64,000 nt of DNA from Sulfurovum sp. XGS-02 (GCF_023213175.1 NZ_CP093312.1:1116001-1180000), one strand, 5' to 3'. Shown: positions 35,544 to 43,451, counted from the stretch's first letter. A program made the numbers and translations. The notes: generated by a model from the letters alone, not told the origin.

Positions 35544-36833
35544 CTAGAATGGCAAAGTAAGTGTCGTCATAAAACTCTGATAATTTTCAACTCTATCCAG
35601 TGATGGGTTCATCCATGCATACTCAACCGCAAGTTTCATATCTTTATTGATCAGATTAAATCCATAATCCAAACCTACATTGATAGCAGAGTCAAGGTCT
35701 TTTGCATTAATTTTCAATGGTCTAGAATTTTTTCCAGTATACCGATAGTCAAACTCATCATTATATGTCATATAGCCTACTTTTGTAACAATGGTCGGCG
35801 TAATACTAATAGCTCCTTCTACAGAGAATGCCGAATTATAACTATCTTCCGTGTCAGAGTCATCTGATTGTGCACCAATACCGGTAAATTCAATTTTATT
35901 TTTAAGAATATTTGTCACTGTCAAAGAGGCTTCTCTATCTGCTATATCACCTTCTATCTGTATATCGAAACCATATGTTTCTCTTTTCATACTAAGTGTC
36001 TCAGTATCTGTAACAGTGTCTCCACCCGATATGATAAATGCGCCCAACATAACGTTATAGTCTCCTATAGGATGTTCATACGCTATTCTTGCAAAGGGTA
36101 AGATATTATCATTCATATCTATGTATGCATTATCTTGTGTAGGTGTGTAAATACCCGCAGTGATAAAAAAGTGGTCTCCACTATTTAGAAGATTATCTCT
36201 ATCATAATATAGTTGTAACCCTGTTGCACCTTTTGAATAGGCTTTCGTCGTTTGAGCTGCATTGCTATAGACCTTATTGTCAAACATCCTTAGAGGTTTG
36301 TACAAACCTGTATTATAGAATTCCATTCCTGAGAATGGTCCCTGACTGTTATTTGAATATGCTGTAATACCCCAATACCCATCTTCTACAGCATTGGCAT
36401 AGGTCACTCTTCCTGAGATCGACCTACCCTCGTGTTGTCTATAACCTAGATTAAGTGTACCACCTATGTTCTCTGTCAATCGACCACCTAGATAAATCGT
36501 TGCCATACGTATATGTGAAAAATCACCATCATTGGTATCACCTTCTTTAATAGCACCTTTTCCATCCGGTTTATCCCATGTTTTCGCATATTTAGATTTG
36601 ATCAAGACTGATGGATTAATATCCATATTTTCAACTTGTTGGCTCATCGTCATACCCGATGCGGCAAATTTTCTACCAAACTTATTCAGTCTTGGCATGA
36701 TCTGTGTATGACATCCTGTACAGTCCATACCTGTTTGTGTCGTGAACATTGGTAATGCTTTTGCTTCTTGTGTCAGACCTGCAAATGTCAGTAATCCCGC
36801 TAGCGCAACCTGATACCCTTTTATTTTCTTCAT
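35544..36833 (-). CDS. Outer-membrane fused cytochrome-porin (Cyc2-like), copy 2
   Basis: A 429-residue paralogue of the protein at 33703. It has a signal peptide (ending near AKA-L), the heme segment FTTQTGMDCTGCH, then LNKFGRKFAASGMTMSQ, and a beta-barrel ending in Phe (TLTLPF). The shared core includes GPFSGMEFYNTGLYKPLR and INPSVLIKSK. The start at 36833 has a strong GGGAGG with 8-nt spacing; an in-frame codon at 36863 would add ten unlikely residues. Two copies may serve different redox partners or conditions. Confidence 0.8.
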   Translation of the reverse strand: MKKIKGYQVALAGLLTFAGLTQEAKALPMFTTQTGMDCTGCHTQIMPRLNKFGRKFAASGMTMSQQVENMDINPSVLIKSKYAKTWDKPDGKGAIKEGDTNDGDFSHIRMATIYLGGRLTENIGGTLNLGYRQHEGRSISGRVTYANAVEDGYWGITAYSNNSQGPFSGMEFYNTGLYKPLRMFDNKVYSNAAQTTKAYSKGATGLQLYYDRDNLLNSGDHFFITAGIYTPTQDNAYIDMNDNILPFARIAYEHPIGDYNVMLGAFIISGGDTVTDTETLSMKRETYGFDIQIEGDIADREASLTVTNILKNKIEFTGIGAQSDDSDTEDSYNSAFSVEGAISITPTIVTKVGYMTYNDEFDYRYTGKNSRPLKINAKDLDSAINVGLDYGFNLINKDMKLAVEYAWMNPSLDRVENYQSFMTTLTLPF

Positions 36834-37046
36834 TCTGTTTGCCTCCCTATAGAATAAATACATTTTAACTATAGCATGTATCTAAAATACAAATCAAGAA
36901 AAGTGTATAAATTGTACGCAAAAAGGTTCAAGCATGGATATATGTAACTACTTTATCGGTTATAGTAATTTGTCTTTTATAGATGAGAGTTTTCAGTAAA
37001 TTGATTGGTAAAAGAGTATGCATGCATGATGTAGAGTGCATTTTTG

Positions 37047-37066
37047 GTAAAGGGTAACCCCTTTAC
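37047..37066. terminator. Hairpin downstream of the 37086 gene
   Basis: GTAAAGGG (37047-37054) and CCCTTTAC (37059-37066) form a perfect 8-bp stem. There is no T tract on the minus side, so termination is uncertain. The rest of the 36834-37085 gap is AT-rich and holds only the leader of the cytochrome-porin gene. Confidence 0.35.
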
Positions 37067-37085
37067 ACATATGATTGAGAAAGTT

Positions 37086-37358
37086 TTAGTGACGACCGCC
37101 CCCACCGCTTCTTTGGCCAGAAGATGATCTCATGCCTGATCTGTTTGAATTGGTACCATTATATCTGTATTGGTTCTGATACTGGTATTTATATTGATTT
37201 TTATCTCTACTGCCTGTACCGTCTTTTAGCCTTTTTTGGTATTTCTGTTGAAGCTGTTGTTCCATACGAAGATGCTCTTGAAGTGTATCTTGCGCTGCAA
37301 ATAGTGAAGGAGAAGCAAGCAGTGCTATTGTACTTAATATACGTAAACTCTTTGTCAT
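37086..37358 (-). CDS. Small exported protein with Gly-rich basic tail, copy 1
   Basis: A 90-residue protein: signal peptide (cleavage near LFA-A), a Gln/Lys/Leu helical part (LQEHLRMEQQLQQKYQKRL), a Tyr/Gln/Asn-rich stretch of alternating YQ units, and the tail SGQRSGGGGRH. The mature protein is strongly basic and probably disordered in its second half. I do not recognise a family. The next gene on the same strand encodes a protein with a similar tail. A partial response-regulator-type repeat lies 38 bp upstream of its start. Confidence 0.7.
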   Translation of the reverse strand: MTKSLRILSTIALLASPSLFAAQDTLQEHLRMEQQLQQKYQKRLKDGTGSRDKNQYKYQYQNQYRYNGTNSNRSGMRSSSGQRSGGGGRH

Positions 37359-37395
37359 GTTAGATCCTTTGAATGTAAATATTATGTGTTACATT

Positions 37396-37419
37396 AAAAG
37401 TATAGGATAAGAGTGTGAA
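37396..37419 (-). promoter_or_regulatory. Weak copy of the direct-repeat operator
   Basis: AAAAGTATAGG (37396-37406) and AAGAGTGTGAA (37409-37419) resemble the AAAAGTATGAA repeats at 37875, but with a 13-bp rather than 11-bp offset. The first repeat is 38 bp from the start codon, exactly as at the 37442 gene. The -10 box is not clear. Confidence 0.4.
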
Positions 37420-37441
37420 GCATCTATGAAGGAAAAGAGGT

Positions 37442-37837
37442 CTATCTTCTACCTCCGCCGCCGCTTCCTCCACCTTGACCTGCTCCGCCACCCATGGATC
37501 CGCCCATGCCTGCATTTCCGCCGTATCCGCTCATGAAGTTCCCCTGTGCCGAACCGTCATTGAATTTGAATTTGAACCTGGATCTGTTGTCATAATCATA
37601 ACTTTCTGATTTCTTTTCGGCCACAGCCTTATTTCCAGATTCTATATCATTTGATTTATATTCATCTTTAAATATAAAGCGTTTCTTATTTTTAGACGGT
37701 TTCTTTTGAGGCTCAGGTTTAGTCAGTGCTTTCTTCTGCCCAGCTTCTTGAAGGATATTACCTAATCCTTTCTGCTCTGCATGAAGTGACATGGTGCCAA
37801 ATATACAAAGTGTAGGAAGTAAATATTTACATTTCAT
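37442..37837 (-). CDS. Small exported protein with Gly-rich basic tail, copy 2
   Basis: A 131-residue protein. The signal peptide (MKCKYLLPTLCIFGTMSLHA) is followed by a Lys/Pro-rich segment, a charged aromatic part (YDYDNRSRFKFKF) and a Gly/Met-rich tail ending SGGGGRR. The start at 37837 gives a proper signal peptide; the open frame upstream to 38014 runs into the regulator gene and its first 59 residues are unlikely. It is divergent from the response regulator gene and has the best copy of the repeat operator in front of its -10 box. Confidence 0.72.
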   Translation of the reverse strand: MKCKYLLPTLCIFGTMSLHAEQKGLGNILQEAGQKKALTKPEPQKKPSKNKKRFIFKDEYKSNDIESGNKAVAEKKSESYDYDNRSRFKFKFNDGSAQGNFMSGYGGNAGMGGSMGGGAGQGGGSGGGGRR

Positions 37838-37864
37838 TATTCGCACCTTTCTCAATTTTTGTTT

Positions 37865-37896
37865 ATTATAGTACAAAAGTATGAAAAAAGTATGAA
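37865..37896 (-). promoter_or_regulatory. Promoter with two 11-bp direct repeats (response regulator site)
   Basis: AAAAGTATGAA occurs twice in perfect tandem (37875-37885, 37886-37896). Read toward the gene at 37837, TTCATACTTTT repeats are followed after 4 nt by a TATAAT -10 box (37870-37865). Repeats one helical turn apart covering the -35 position are the classic target of PhoB/OmpR-type activators. The divergent gene is such a regulator. Confidence 0.65.
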
Positions 37897-37917
37897 CTAC
37901 TCTTTTCATGAGTATGT

Positions 37918-37923
37918 TATAAT
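37918..37923 (+). promoter_or_regulatory. Extended -10 box of the two-component genes
   Basis: TGTTATAAT (37915-37923) is an extended -10 motif, 24 bp before the regulator ATG. The direct repeats at 37875-37896 end 21 bp upstream, so autoregulation is possible. Confidence 0.6.
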
Positions 37924-37946
37924 CATGGTAAATATCAGGAGTACCG

Positions 37947-38624
37947 ATGAAAATATTATTATTGGAAGATGATATAGGTTTGGCAGATATCATGTCAGAG
38001 TACCTTGAAGACAATGATTTTGAGCTTGACCTTGTCTATGATGGAGAGGAAGCCCTAGATAAAGCCTATGAAACACAGTATGATCTCTATATCTTCGATG
38101 TCAATGTGCCTGCGATCAAAGGTTTTGATCTATTGAAAACATTGCGGGACAATGGTGATGCGACCCCTACGATATTTGTGACATCACTCAATGACATAGA
38201 GGATGTATCACAAGGCTTTGAAAGCGGTGCAGATGATTACCTCAAAAAACCTTTTGAACTTGCGGAACTTCTTTTACGTATTAAAAACATTCAGAAGCGT
38301 TCTTTTGCACAAAAACGTTCTACCCTGATACAGATAGATAAAGATATCACTTTTGATATAGATACTGAATTACTCCATACAAACGGAGAGAGTGTTTCTC
38401 TGCCGCAAAAAGAACTTAAACTGCTCAAGCACTTTTTGAAACATCCCAATGAGGTCGTCACATTTGAAAGTCTTTATGATGTACTATGGGATTATGATGA
38501 AACAGCCTCAGCTGAATCTCTAAGAGCACATATCAAAAACCTTAGAAAGCATCTTACAAAAGATATGATACAGAATCTAAGAGGTCTAGGTTACAGATTT
38601 GAAATGGAAACCTCGGACCGATGA
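37947..38624 (+). CDS. OmpR-type response regulator
   Basis: A 225-residue cytosolic regulator: receiver domain (1-120) with acidic pair Glu7-Asp8-Asp9, phosphoacceptor Asp51 in IFDVNVPAIKG, and the conserved Lys near 101 in DYLKKPFE, followed by a winged-helix DNA-binding domain (about 130-225) ending in RGLGYRFE. It overlaps the sensor kinase gene by 4 bp (ATGA). Its likely targets are the 11-bp repeats at 37875 and 41235. Confidence 0.93.
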   Translation: MKILLLEDDIGLADIMSEYLEDNDFELDLVYDGEEALDKAYETQYDLYIFDVNVPAIKGFDLLKTLRDNGDATPTIFVTSLNDIEDVSQGFESGADDYLKKPFELAELLLRIKNIQKRSFAQKRSTLIQIDKDITFDIDTELLHTNGESVSLPQKELKLLKHFLKHPNEVVTFESLYDVLWDYDETASAESLRAHIKNLRKHLTKDMIQNLRGLGYRFEMETSDR

Positions 38625-39775
38625 AGGCCAGTACCAAAAGTGTCATTATTTTCATGGTGGTCTACCTGGGGTCACTCAGTATTTTAGCCACATGGGTAGG
38701 TTATCTTTATTATATAGACCAAAAGAATGCTTTGATCGAGAAGATGCATTTGGAAATGAGATACAAAGCAAGAAGTATTAATGCACAGTTGGAATACTAC
38801 CATATGAACAAAAGCGAACAGTTCACTTTTTATGAAGAGGGGTACGATATCGCACTCTATGATAACAAAAGAGAACTGCTCGCTTCTACATTTATGGATG
38901 ATATTGATTTTACCAAACTCTTTTATGCCAATGATGAGGAGTACTATCTTGTAGAGACACTCTACAAAGAATATCTTGATGTGAAATACATAGTGATCAA
39001 AAAACCTCTTGATGTACAAAAGTTAAATGAGATCATTGAAGAGATCACTCGCATAGCATTTTATGGGTTTGTTTTTATACTTTTTGTCGCACTGCTCTTG
39101 GCCAAGATCATGTTGTCTCCGATCAAAAGATCCATCGCCTCTCTCACCAAATTCATGAAAGATGCCACACATGAGATGAATACACCTATCAGTACGATAC
39201 TGATGAGCTACGAACATATGGATAAACACAATCTCAATACAAAACAGCTTCGCTCACTTGATCGTATAGATATAGCAACCAAAACACTCTCCAGTCTTTA
39301 CAGAGACCTCTCTTTTGCTTCTTTCCATGACTATATAGAGTATGAAGACACACCCATAGATGTAATAGATGTTGTGCTTGAAAGAATCAAATATATGGAT
39401 ACACTCATACAATTCAAAGGCTTAAAGGTGAACACGCTCTTAAAGCCCAAGACGATCAGTATGGATAAGCGAAAACTGATATTACTGATAGATAACCTAC
39501 TCTCAAATGCGATAAAATTCTCCAAAAAAAATGGTGAGATCCAAGTGAATTTGACAGAGCAATACTTTTCTGTAAAAGACAATGGTATCGGCATTTCAAA
39601 AGAAGATCAAAAAAGTATCTTTGATCGTTTTAAATCCACGAACAGTTTACATGGAGGATTTGGTGTAGGACTGGATATAGTGAATCAGATCTGTAAAGAG
39701 TACGATATAAAGATCGAACTGGAATCAGAGCCGTCTAAAGGGAGTGAATTTAAATTAATCTGGTCAACAAAATAA
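38621..39775 (+). CDS. Sensor histidine kinase
   Basis: A 384-residue inner-membrane kinase: membrane helix 1 (about 8-30), a small periplasmic sensing region of about 110 residues, helix 2 (145-165), then the HisKA motif with His184 in ATHEMNTP, and the ATP-binding domain with the N box (LIDNLLSNAIKFSK), G1 (VKDNGIGIS) and G2 (GGFGVGLDIV). The stimulus is unknown; the neighbourhood suggests a redox or metal signal at the envelope. It is coupled to the regulator by a 4-bp overlap. Confidence 0.92.
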   Translation: MKASTKSVIIFMVVYLGSLSILATWVGYLYYIDQKNALIEKMHLEMRYKARSINAQLEYYHMNKSEQFTFYEEGYDIALYDNKRELLASTFMDDIDFTKLFYANDEEYYLVETLYKEYLDVKYIVIKKPLDVQKLNEIIEEITRIAFYGFVFILFVALLLAKIMLSPIKRSIASLTKFMKDATHEMNTPISTILMSYEHMDKHNLNTKQLRSLDRIDIATKTLSSLYRDLSFASFHDYIEYEDTPIDVIDVVLERIKYMDTLIQFKGLKVNTLLKPKTISMDKRKLILLIDNLLSNAIKFSKKNGEIQVNLTEQYFSVKDNGIGISKEDQKSIFDRFKSTNSLHGGFGVGLDIVNQICKEYDIKIELESEPSKGSEFKLIWSTK

Positions 39776-39863
39776 AATAAACTCTATATACTACTTTCAG
39801 GTGATGAAATTTTTTTATTATTCTGCTATCATTTAATCTATTAAATGTTAGAGGAGAATATAA

Positions 39864-40166
39864 ATGAGTTTAATGAGAATTGTGTTACCGGTACTTTCTA
39901 CAAGTATGCTAATGGCAGCATCAGGTGAGTCGATCTATCAAACAAAATGTGCAAGCTGTCATGGTAAAATGGCAGAAAAGAAAGCTTTGGGACACTCAAA
40001 TGTTATCAAAGGTATGCCAGTTGATCAATTTGTCAAACTTACAAAAGCATTTGCAACAGGTGAGAAAAAAGCTATACCTATCGCTAAAATTGTTAAAAAG
40101 CAATTCATTGATGGATATAGTGATGAAGAGATACGATCAGTTGCTGAATATGTCAATAAATTATAG
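39864..40166 (+). CDS. Small periplasmic monoheme cytochrome c, copy 2
   Basis: A 100-residue paralogue of the cytochrome at 35135: signal peptide (ending near MAA-S), heme site CASCHG near residue 31, and the C-terminal helix YSDEEIRSVAEYVNKL. In the position where copy 1 has KAMPFVK, this one has KAIPIAK, so the expected axial methionine is missing; another Met (GMPVDQ) might serve instead. GAGGAG is the ribosome site. It lies 88 bp after the kinase gene in the same direction. Confidence 0.87.
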   Translation: MSLMRIVLPVLSTSMLMAASGESIYQTKCASCHGKMAEKKALGHSNVIKGMPVDQFVKLTKAFATGEKKAIPIAKIVKKQFIDGYSDEEIRSVAEYVNKL

Positions 40167-40189
40167 CGGTGTAAAACCACTATAAAACC

Positions 40190-40612
40190 TTAATTAACTT
40201 TACGGCCTGCGTAGTAGTTTATTTTCCATCCATCTTTTTCTTTTGAAAAGTAGAGTTTCTTTATTTTCCCATCTTCTGTGTAGTCAATTGTCTGTCTTTT
40301 TTCTCCGTTCCATGATACAGACTTTATATCTATTTCAGGAGAGTTCTTTCTAGCAATGAGGTCGTAGGAAAGCTTGGTTTCAACCACTGCTAACGCATCT
40401 TCATCTTCTTTTATATTTTTCAGCAGTGCCTTGAACTCTTGGTCTCTCAACGATAATCTTAAGCCGAATGTTTCCAGAGTCATACTATACGACTCTGTTG
40501 TCATCAACTCTTTGACCGTGCTAAGATCACCGCTATACAGTGAAGTATAGTAAAGCGCAAGTATATCACTAGGCTCTAACAATGAAAAAGTACTGCTTCT
40601 ATTTTTGAGCAT
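40190..40612 (-). CDS. Hypothetical protein, NTF2-like (DUF4878-type) pattern
   Basis: A 140-residue protein without a clear signal peptide. It begins with a helix pattern DILALYYTSLYSGDLSTVKELMT and ends in a beta-sheet with KKLYFSKEKDGWKINYYAG, which resembles SnoaL/NTF2-like lipoprotein domains (DUF4878). It lies 6 bp after the DUF2202 gene on the same strand and is presumably co-transcribed with it. The function is unknown. Confidence 0.68.
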   Translation of the reverse strand: MLKNRSSTFSLLEPSDILALYYTSLYSGDLSTVKELMTTESYSMTLETFGLRLSLRDQEFKALLKNIKEDEDALAVVETKLSYDLIARKNSPEIDIKSVSWNGEKRQTIDYTEDGKIKKLYFSKEKDGWKINYYAGRKVN

Positions 40613-40618
40613 AATAAA

Positions 40619-41188
40619 TTATGCTCTTTCGATCGCAGTCTGAAATGCATCAAGGTGACTTAAACTACCCTCTTTCAGGCTTTCAAATACAGCTACAACA
40701 TCTTCTGGCATACCTTCAGATGCATGCTCCAGGTCTTCAATGTCAGTGTATTCGATCAATTCACCTATTTTCAGTGCATCAAGAAGTGATTTTTCACCTT
40801 CACCCACACAAGTATCATAAAGTTCTTGCAGTACCGGTAATACAAAGCTTCCTACTGCATCTTCATCTACCCCTGAAGTGTCCACACCGTATTTTTCACA
40901 CAATTCTTTTGCAGAATCCATATGTCTCTGTTCCGATATCTGAATAGAAGCAAATGTATTTTCATCGGTATAGATGTTACCCAGGGTAATATATACATCT
41001 CTAGCTACTTTTTCTTCCTGGTAGATGTAGAAGAGCATATCTTTTTGATCTTCTGTTAATACTACAGTGGTATCTGTAGTTTCTTTTTTTGCATAGGCTG
41101 AAGATGAAAGCAATGCTACACCACTTGCTCCTGCAACCAATATTTTAGTTAAAAAACTTCTTCTATCTTTAATATTATTCGTATTCAT
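40619..41188 (-). CDS. Tat-exported DUF2202 ferritin-like protein
   Basis: A 189-residue protein with a twin-arginine signal (DRRSFLTK, then hydrophobic, cleavage near AYA-K). The mature part is DUF2202: LTEDQKDMLFYIYQEEKVARD, ISEQRHMDSA and EYTDIEDLEH, then LSHLDAF. Spaced Glu and His residues fit a four-helix ferritin-like fold that could hold a di-iron site. Folding before export by Tat suits a metal protein. An activator-type repeat promoter lies directly upstream, matching that of the 37442 gene. Confidence 0.85.
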   Translation of the reverse strand: MNTNNIKDRRSFLTKILVAGASGVALLSSSAYAKKETTDTTVVLTEDQKDMLFYIYQEEKVARDVYITLGNIYTDENTFASIQISEQRHMDSAKELCEKYGVDTSGVDEDAVGSFVLPVLQELYDTCVGEGEKSLLDALKIGELIEYTDIEDLEHASEGMPEDVVAVFESLKEGSLSHLDAFQTAIERA

Positions 41189-41224
41189 TTTAATCCTTTT
41201 AGAATATGTATTAATTACGAAAGC

Positions 41225-41256
41225 AGTATAAAATAGAAGTATGAAGAAAGTGTGAA
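41225..41256 (-). promoter_or_regulatory. Promoter with two 11-bp direct repeats before the DUF2202 gene
   Basis: AGAAGTATGAA (41235-41245) and GAAAGTGTGAA (41246-41256) are in tandem with exact 11-bp period. Read toward the gene, the repeats are followed after 4 nt by TATACT (41230-41225). The spacing is identical to the promoter at 37865-37896, which supports control by the same regulator. The rest of 41189-41287 holds no gene. Confidence 0.6.
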
Positions 41257-41287
41257 GAAGAACATCACACTTACAAAGAGATAGTTT

Positions 41288-43018
41288 TTATGATTTACTT
41301 GAACAGTAGGCTTGGTTCTCTTCTCTTTTTTTTGAACGTACTATAACATCATCCATACTGAGCTCATCGATGTGTCTTTTACCCATCACGGCAAGCAGCG
41401 AACGTACACCATGAAGCAGTTGATGATGATAGAATGCAATGTGTTTTGATTTTTCAATGACAAGATATTTACTTCTTTTGGCCTCATTCATAGTATTGAG
41501 CCCAACAGGACAGTCCCTTCCGTTTGCCCCACTACACTCCCTCGCACGTATACAGCCTGCAGCGATCATGAAACCTCTGGCGATATTGATAAAGTCAGCA
41601 CCATGACAAAGCAGATCAACCACATCATCAGGTGTCAGTACCTTCTCACTCGCGATGATCTTAATATGTTCTCTAAGTTCATATTCATTGAGCACTTCAT
41701 TGACGATAAGGAGTGCTTCGCGTATTGGTAAACCGATTTTACTCATCATCTCCAAAGGTGCCGTCGCAGAACCGCCGTCACCGCCATCTATCGTAATAAA
41801 ATCGGCAATATCTTTCCCCTCTGAGACTCTTTTTTTCAGCGCTTTGGCATAGGTCTCAAAGTTCTCTCGTGATGAGATCACGATCTTAAAACCTACCGGT
41901 TTATCTGATAGTTTCTGCAAACGTTCAATAAAATCAAAAAATGTCTCCATGTCGGGAGCATAAGGAAACCGATTGGGGCTTACAAGGTCTTTATGTGCAG
42001 GTACACCTCTATAGTAGGCAATATCATCACTCACCTTTGTTGCAAGCAGCTTACCTCCCGTCTGTTTTGCTCCCTGTGCCAGTTTTACTTCGGTCATGCG
42101 ACAGAAACGCATCACTTTCTGGTAAAGATCATCACTGAAATTCCCCTCTTCATCCCTTACACCATACAGTCCGCTTCCCATCTGGAATGTAATATCCGGT
42201 ATACCTTCGGATATGCTTTCCGGAAATGACTCTAAAGGGCTATGCCAATTAATTCGGAAATAAACCAGTCTGGCCCTGTCAAAAATGAAAGAACCTCTGT
42301 CTTTTTGTCGTACAACCATACGTCTGTAAAGGCGTTGAGAAACTTCTCTATTGGTAAAGAATCTCATGATCCTATAGATAGACTTGGCGAACCATGTTCC
42401 CTCTTTCATCTCAAGATAAGAACACTCACAATCCTTGAATTTGAGAGTTGCAAGGAAGTTAGAGGTCAAACCGCCCTCACCTGTATTGATAGGAAATTGT
42501 CCATTAAAAGCACCACGTGCATACGCTCGTGTTCCCTCCGGTGAGACCGCCCCATCACTCATAGCTGACCTGCCTATGATACTTTTACTCTCAAAGGGTA
42601 TTTTTCTGTTATCACCAAACCGTACAGAAAAGTCAGCTTGTACTTCATGCAGTTCATTGACAAAATTGGCGTGCCTGAAAAGTGTTTTTTGATTACCGTA
42701 AGGATTGGAGGGAGAAAAAGACAAATAAGGATTTTCTCCATGTGACACTTTATTAATCCACTCAATTTTTTCAAAAGAATCATAAAATGTCTCATCTCCA
42801 AAATATTGGCGCATTGGATTTCTCAACATATAAAAAAGATATCTCATACGTCCTATAAGCGGAAAATTGATAAGAAGTTGATTTTTTCTTTGTATAAACC
42901 TATCATAAATTGCGATATTGACAAGTACCAGTATCAATATAATGAGTAAAAGTTTAATGAATATACCCCAGTCCGCAGAAAAAAGAGGGAAATAAGAGAA
43001 GAGATTTTCTTTAGTCAT
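41288..43018 (-). CDS. Membrane-anchored glutamate synthase-like FMN protein
   Basis: A 576-residue protein with one N-terminal membrane helix (about 18-38) and the FMN-binding domain of glutamate synthase large subunits (about 120-520). Family features: SDGAVSPEGTRAYA, INTGEGGLTSNF, AQGAKQTGGKL, ITIDGGDGGSATAP. The Fe-S loop reads CIRARECSGANGRDC, so the second Cys spacing is three residues longer than in GltB. There is no glutaminase domain. The start at 43018 overlaps the DoxX gene by 8 bp; the open frame extends to 43144 but lies within doxX. The substrate is unknown. Confidence 0.85.
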   Translation of the reverse strand: MTKENLFSYFPLFSADWGIFIKLLLIILILVLVNIAIYDRFIQRKNQLLINFPLIGRMRYLFYMLRNPMRQYFGDETFYDSFEKIEWINKVSHGENPYLSFSPSNPYGNQKTLFRHANFVNELHEVQADFSVRFGDNRKIPFESKSIIGRSAMSDGAVSPEGTRAYARGAFNGQFPINTGEGGLTSNFLATLKFKDCECSYLEMKEGTWFAKSIYRIMRFFTNREVSQRLYRRMVVRQKDRGSFIFDRARLVYFRINWHSPLESFPESISEGIPDITFQMGSGLYGVRDEEGNFSDDLYQKVMRFCRMTEVKLAQGAKQTGGKLLATKVSDDIAYYRGVPAHKDLVSPNRFPYAPDMETFFDFIERLQKLSDKPVGFKIVISSRENFETYAKALKKRVSEGKDIADFITIDGGDGGSATAPLEMMSKIGLPIREALLIVNEVLNEYELREHIKIIASEKVLTPDDVVDLLCHGADFINIARGFMIAAGCIRARECSGANGRDCPVGLNTMNEAKRSKYLVIEKSKHIAFYHHQLLHGVRSLLAVMGKRHIDELSMDDVIVRSKKREENQAYCSSKS

Positions 43019-43451
43019 GTAGACCATCCTTGAACAATACCCTGTCCAAACTATATTTTCCAGCACCGAAACTGGCAAGAAACACAAGAAACAACAGATA
43101 GTAAAGTGGTATCTCCAATCCATTATTTGCAACGGAAAACCCATTTTCTATATGGACAAAAAATATGGCGCCCAACATTACACACGACAGTAAAATAGAT
43201 ATATAACGTGTAAAGAGTCCCAAAAACAGAAGGACGATTCCCATGGTTTCAATACTTGAAACGAGATAGGTTGATAAAAGGGGAACAGGAATAGCCATAC
43301 TCTCAAACCATGTTACAGTATCTTCCAAATTGTTTATCTTAAGTAGAGCAGGTGTGGCAAATCCATAGGACAAGATCAGTCTAATTACTAACTTAATGAG
43401 GTTCTTAGGGTAAGAGAAAAGAACAGCAACCTCACTCATAAAATTTTTCAT
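43011..43451 (-). CDS. DoxX family membrane protein
   Basis: A 146-residue protein with four membrane helices in DoxX fashion (RLILSYGFATPALLKI, then LSTYLVSSIETMGIVLLFLGLFTRY and IENGF near the third helix). I chose ATG 43451 because AGGAG is 5 nt before it; a GTG at 43457 would overlap that site. Its 3' end overlaps the FMN protein start by 8 bp, so the two are coupled. DoxX proteins often accompany redox enzymes; the role here is unknown. Confidence 0.82.
   Translation of the reverse strand: MKNFMSEVAVLFSYPKNLIKLVIRLILSYGFATPALLKINNLEDTVTWFESMAIPVPLLSTYLVSSIETMGIVLLFLGLFTRYISILLSCVMLGAIFFVHIENGFSVANNGLEIPLYYLLFLVFLASFGAGKYSLDRVLFKDGLHD

Noticed and set aside
37838-38014. Longer N-terminus for the 37442 protein
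   Set aside because: It overlaps the response regulator gene and its promoter; the start at 37837 gives a proper signal peptide.
43019-43144. Longer N-terminus for the FMN protein
   Set aside because: The segment is within the DoxX gene in another frame; the ATG at 43018 has AAGGATGG just upstream.
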